The translations under genes were made by a program, and so were the position numbers. From assembly GCA_034698045.1 (NCBI GenBank), contig JAQGAU010001098.1, positions 1 to 21,441 on the forward strand: a DNA stretch of 21,441 nucleotides, given 5' to 3'. Position 1 is the stretch's first letter; the number at the start of each line of letters is the position of its first letter. Below the pieces are notes generated by a model, which worked only from the letters and a program-made list of their open reading frames with translations, was not told the DNA's origin and made no database searches. Source of the DNA: Paramacrobiotus richtersi (lineage: Eukaryota; Tardigrada; Eutardigrada; Parachela; Macrobiotidae). Of this stretch, positions 21,088 through 21,441 are shown piece after piece.

Positions 21088-21360
21088 CACTAACGGCAGA
21101 GTGGACTGGACGGAGAAATGCGTCTGTTTCTTTCGTGTGACTGTTTCCACTGCTCTTTCGGGACGTTGGAAGGGTTTGTTTTCTGTATTCAGCTATGGAT
21201 AATGTACATTCTACACTACAGTTACATACATACATGTACTTGTATGCTTTTTTAGCGATTTCCCGTAAATCCCTGTTTTGTATGTATATAAGTGAAATGA
21301 GTAAGTTCTGCGATGGGTGGTGTTATTATTTCTTGCGCATTTGATGCTGCCTTTGCCGGT
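21088..21360. other. Region downstream of copy D
   Basis: No gene seen. I found no AATAAA or ATTAAA close behind the stop of copy D, so its polyadenylation site is unplaced. Confidence 0.4.
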
Positions 21361-21441
21361 TTTAGTTTAGTTTAGTTTATTCAAGAGCAGACAAACCCGT
21401 GGCACTCGCAGTCTGGTCATCAAAAAGAATACAAAACAGAA
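21361..21441 (-). mobile_element. Possible 3' tail of a non-LTR retroposon at the window edge
   Basis: Read on the minus strand, the edge sequence runs through CTGCGAGTGCCACGGG and GTCTGCTCTTGAATAAAC into a short tandem of CTAAA units and then ordinary DNA. A unique segment ending near AATAAA and followed by a short tandem repeat is typical of CR1/L2-like LINE or SINE 3' ends. The body would lie beyond the window, so this is a tentative call. Confidence 0.35.

Noticed and set aside
1-21441. tRNA, rRNA and CRISPR arrays
   Set aside because: No cloverleaf with a GGTTCGA-type arm, no ribosomal RNA stretch and no regular direct-repeat/spacer pattern was seen on either strand.

Overview
The window looks like animal nuclear DNA, probably from an invertebrate. 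Coding is split by GT-AG introns. The nearest recognisable genes are a Trf4/PAPD5-type poly(A) polymerase and a secreted LysM protein. Intergenic DNA is AT-leaning and holds degenerate repeats and small transposon remnants. I see nothing bacterial or viral. The phylum cannot be fixed from the sequence; an ecdysozoan such as a tardigrade is only a guess.

Layout. 1-1843 has no convincing gene and holds a diverged 30-bp repeat pair. 1844-3075 (+) is a compact two-exon Trf4/TENT4-like nucleotidyltransferase. 3076-4330 is empty. 4333-4607 is a GC-rich terminal-inverted-repeat element that cuts off copy A (4608-6030, -), a pseudogene of a multipass membrane protein family. 6400-6993 holds two more relics of that family, one on each strand. 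8602-9442 (+) is a three-exon secreted cysteine-rich LysM protein with its own TATA box. 9443-10919 is repeat-rich spacer. 10920-13059 (-) is copy B, complete in extent but carrying several lesions. 14406-17124 (-) is copy C, an open five-exon gene. 18168-21087 (+) is copy D, an open four-exon gene, head to head with C. The right edge looks like the 3' tail of a retroposon.

The main discovery is the membrane protein family. I recognise no named family. Its architecture is: a short first exon with a conserved (R/D)xxWxYQE-type motif and one hydrophobic segment; a second exon starting with a DPxFWxR motif and carrying about four membrane segments, a variable loop and a GExxxFPC...GRxxGxWM signature; a third exon with one membrane segment; and a final part with about three segments and an FxPExYxLP motif. 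Intron phases (0, 2, 0) agree between C and D, and the parts of A and B that can be checked fit. This allowed reading frames to be rebuilt across introns and lesions located. The locus appears to grow by duplication and decay: A and B are segmental duplicates, both are broken, and further fragments are scattered nearby. The loop after the second membrane segment differs most between copies and has expanded by internal repeats in both C and D.
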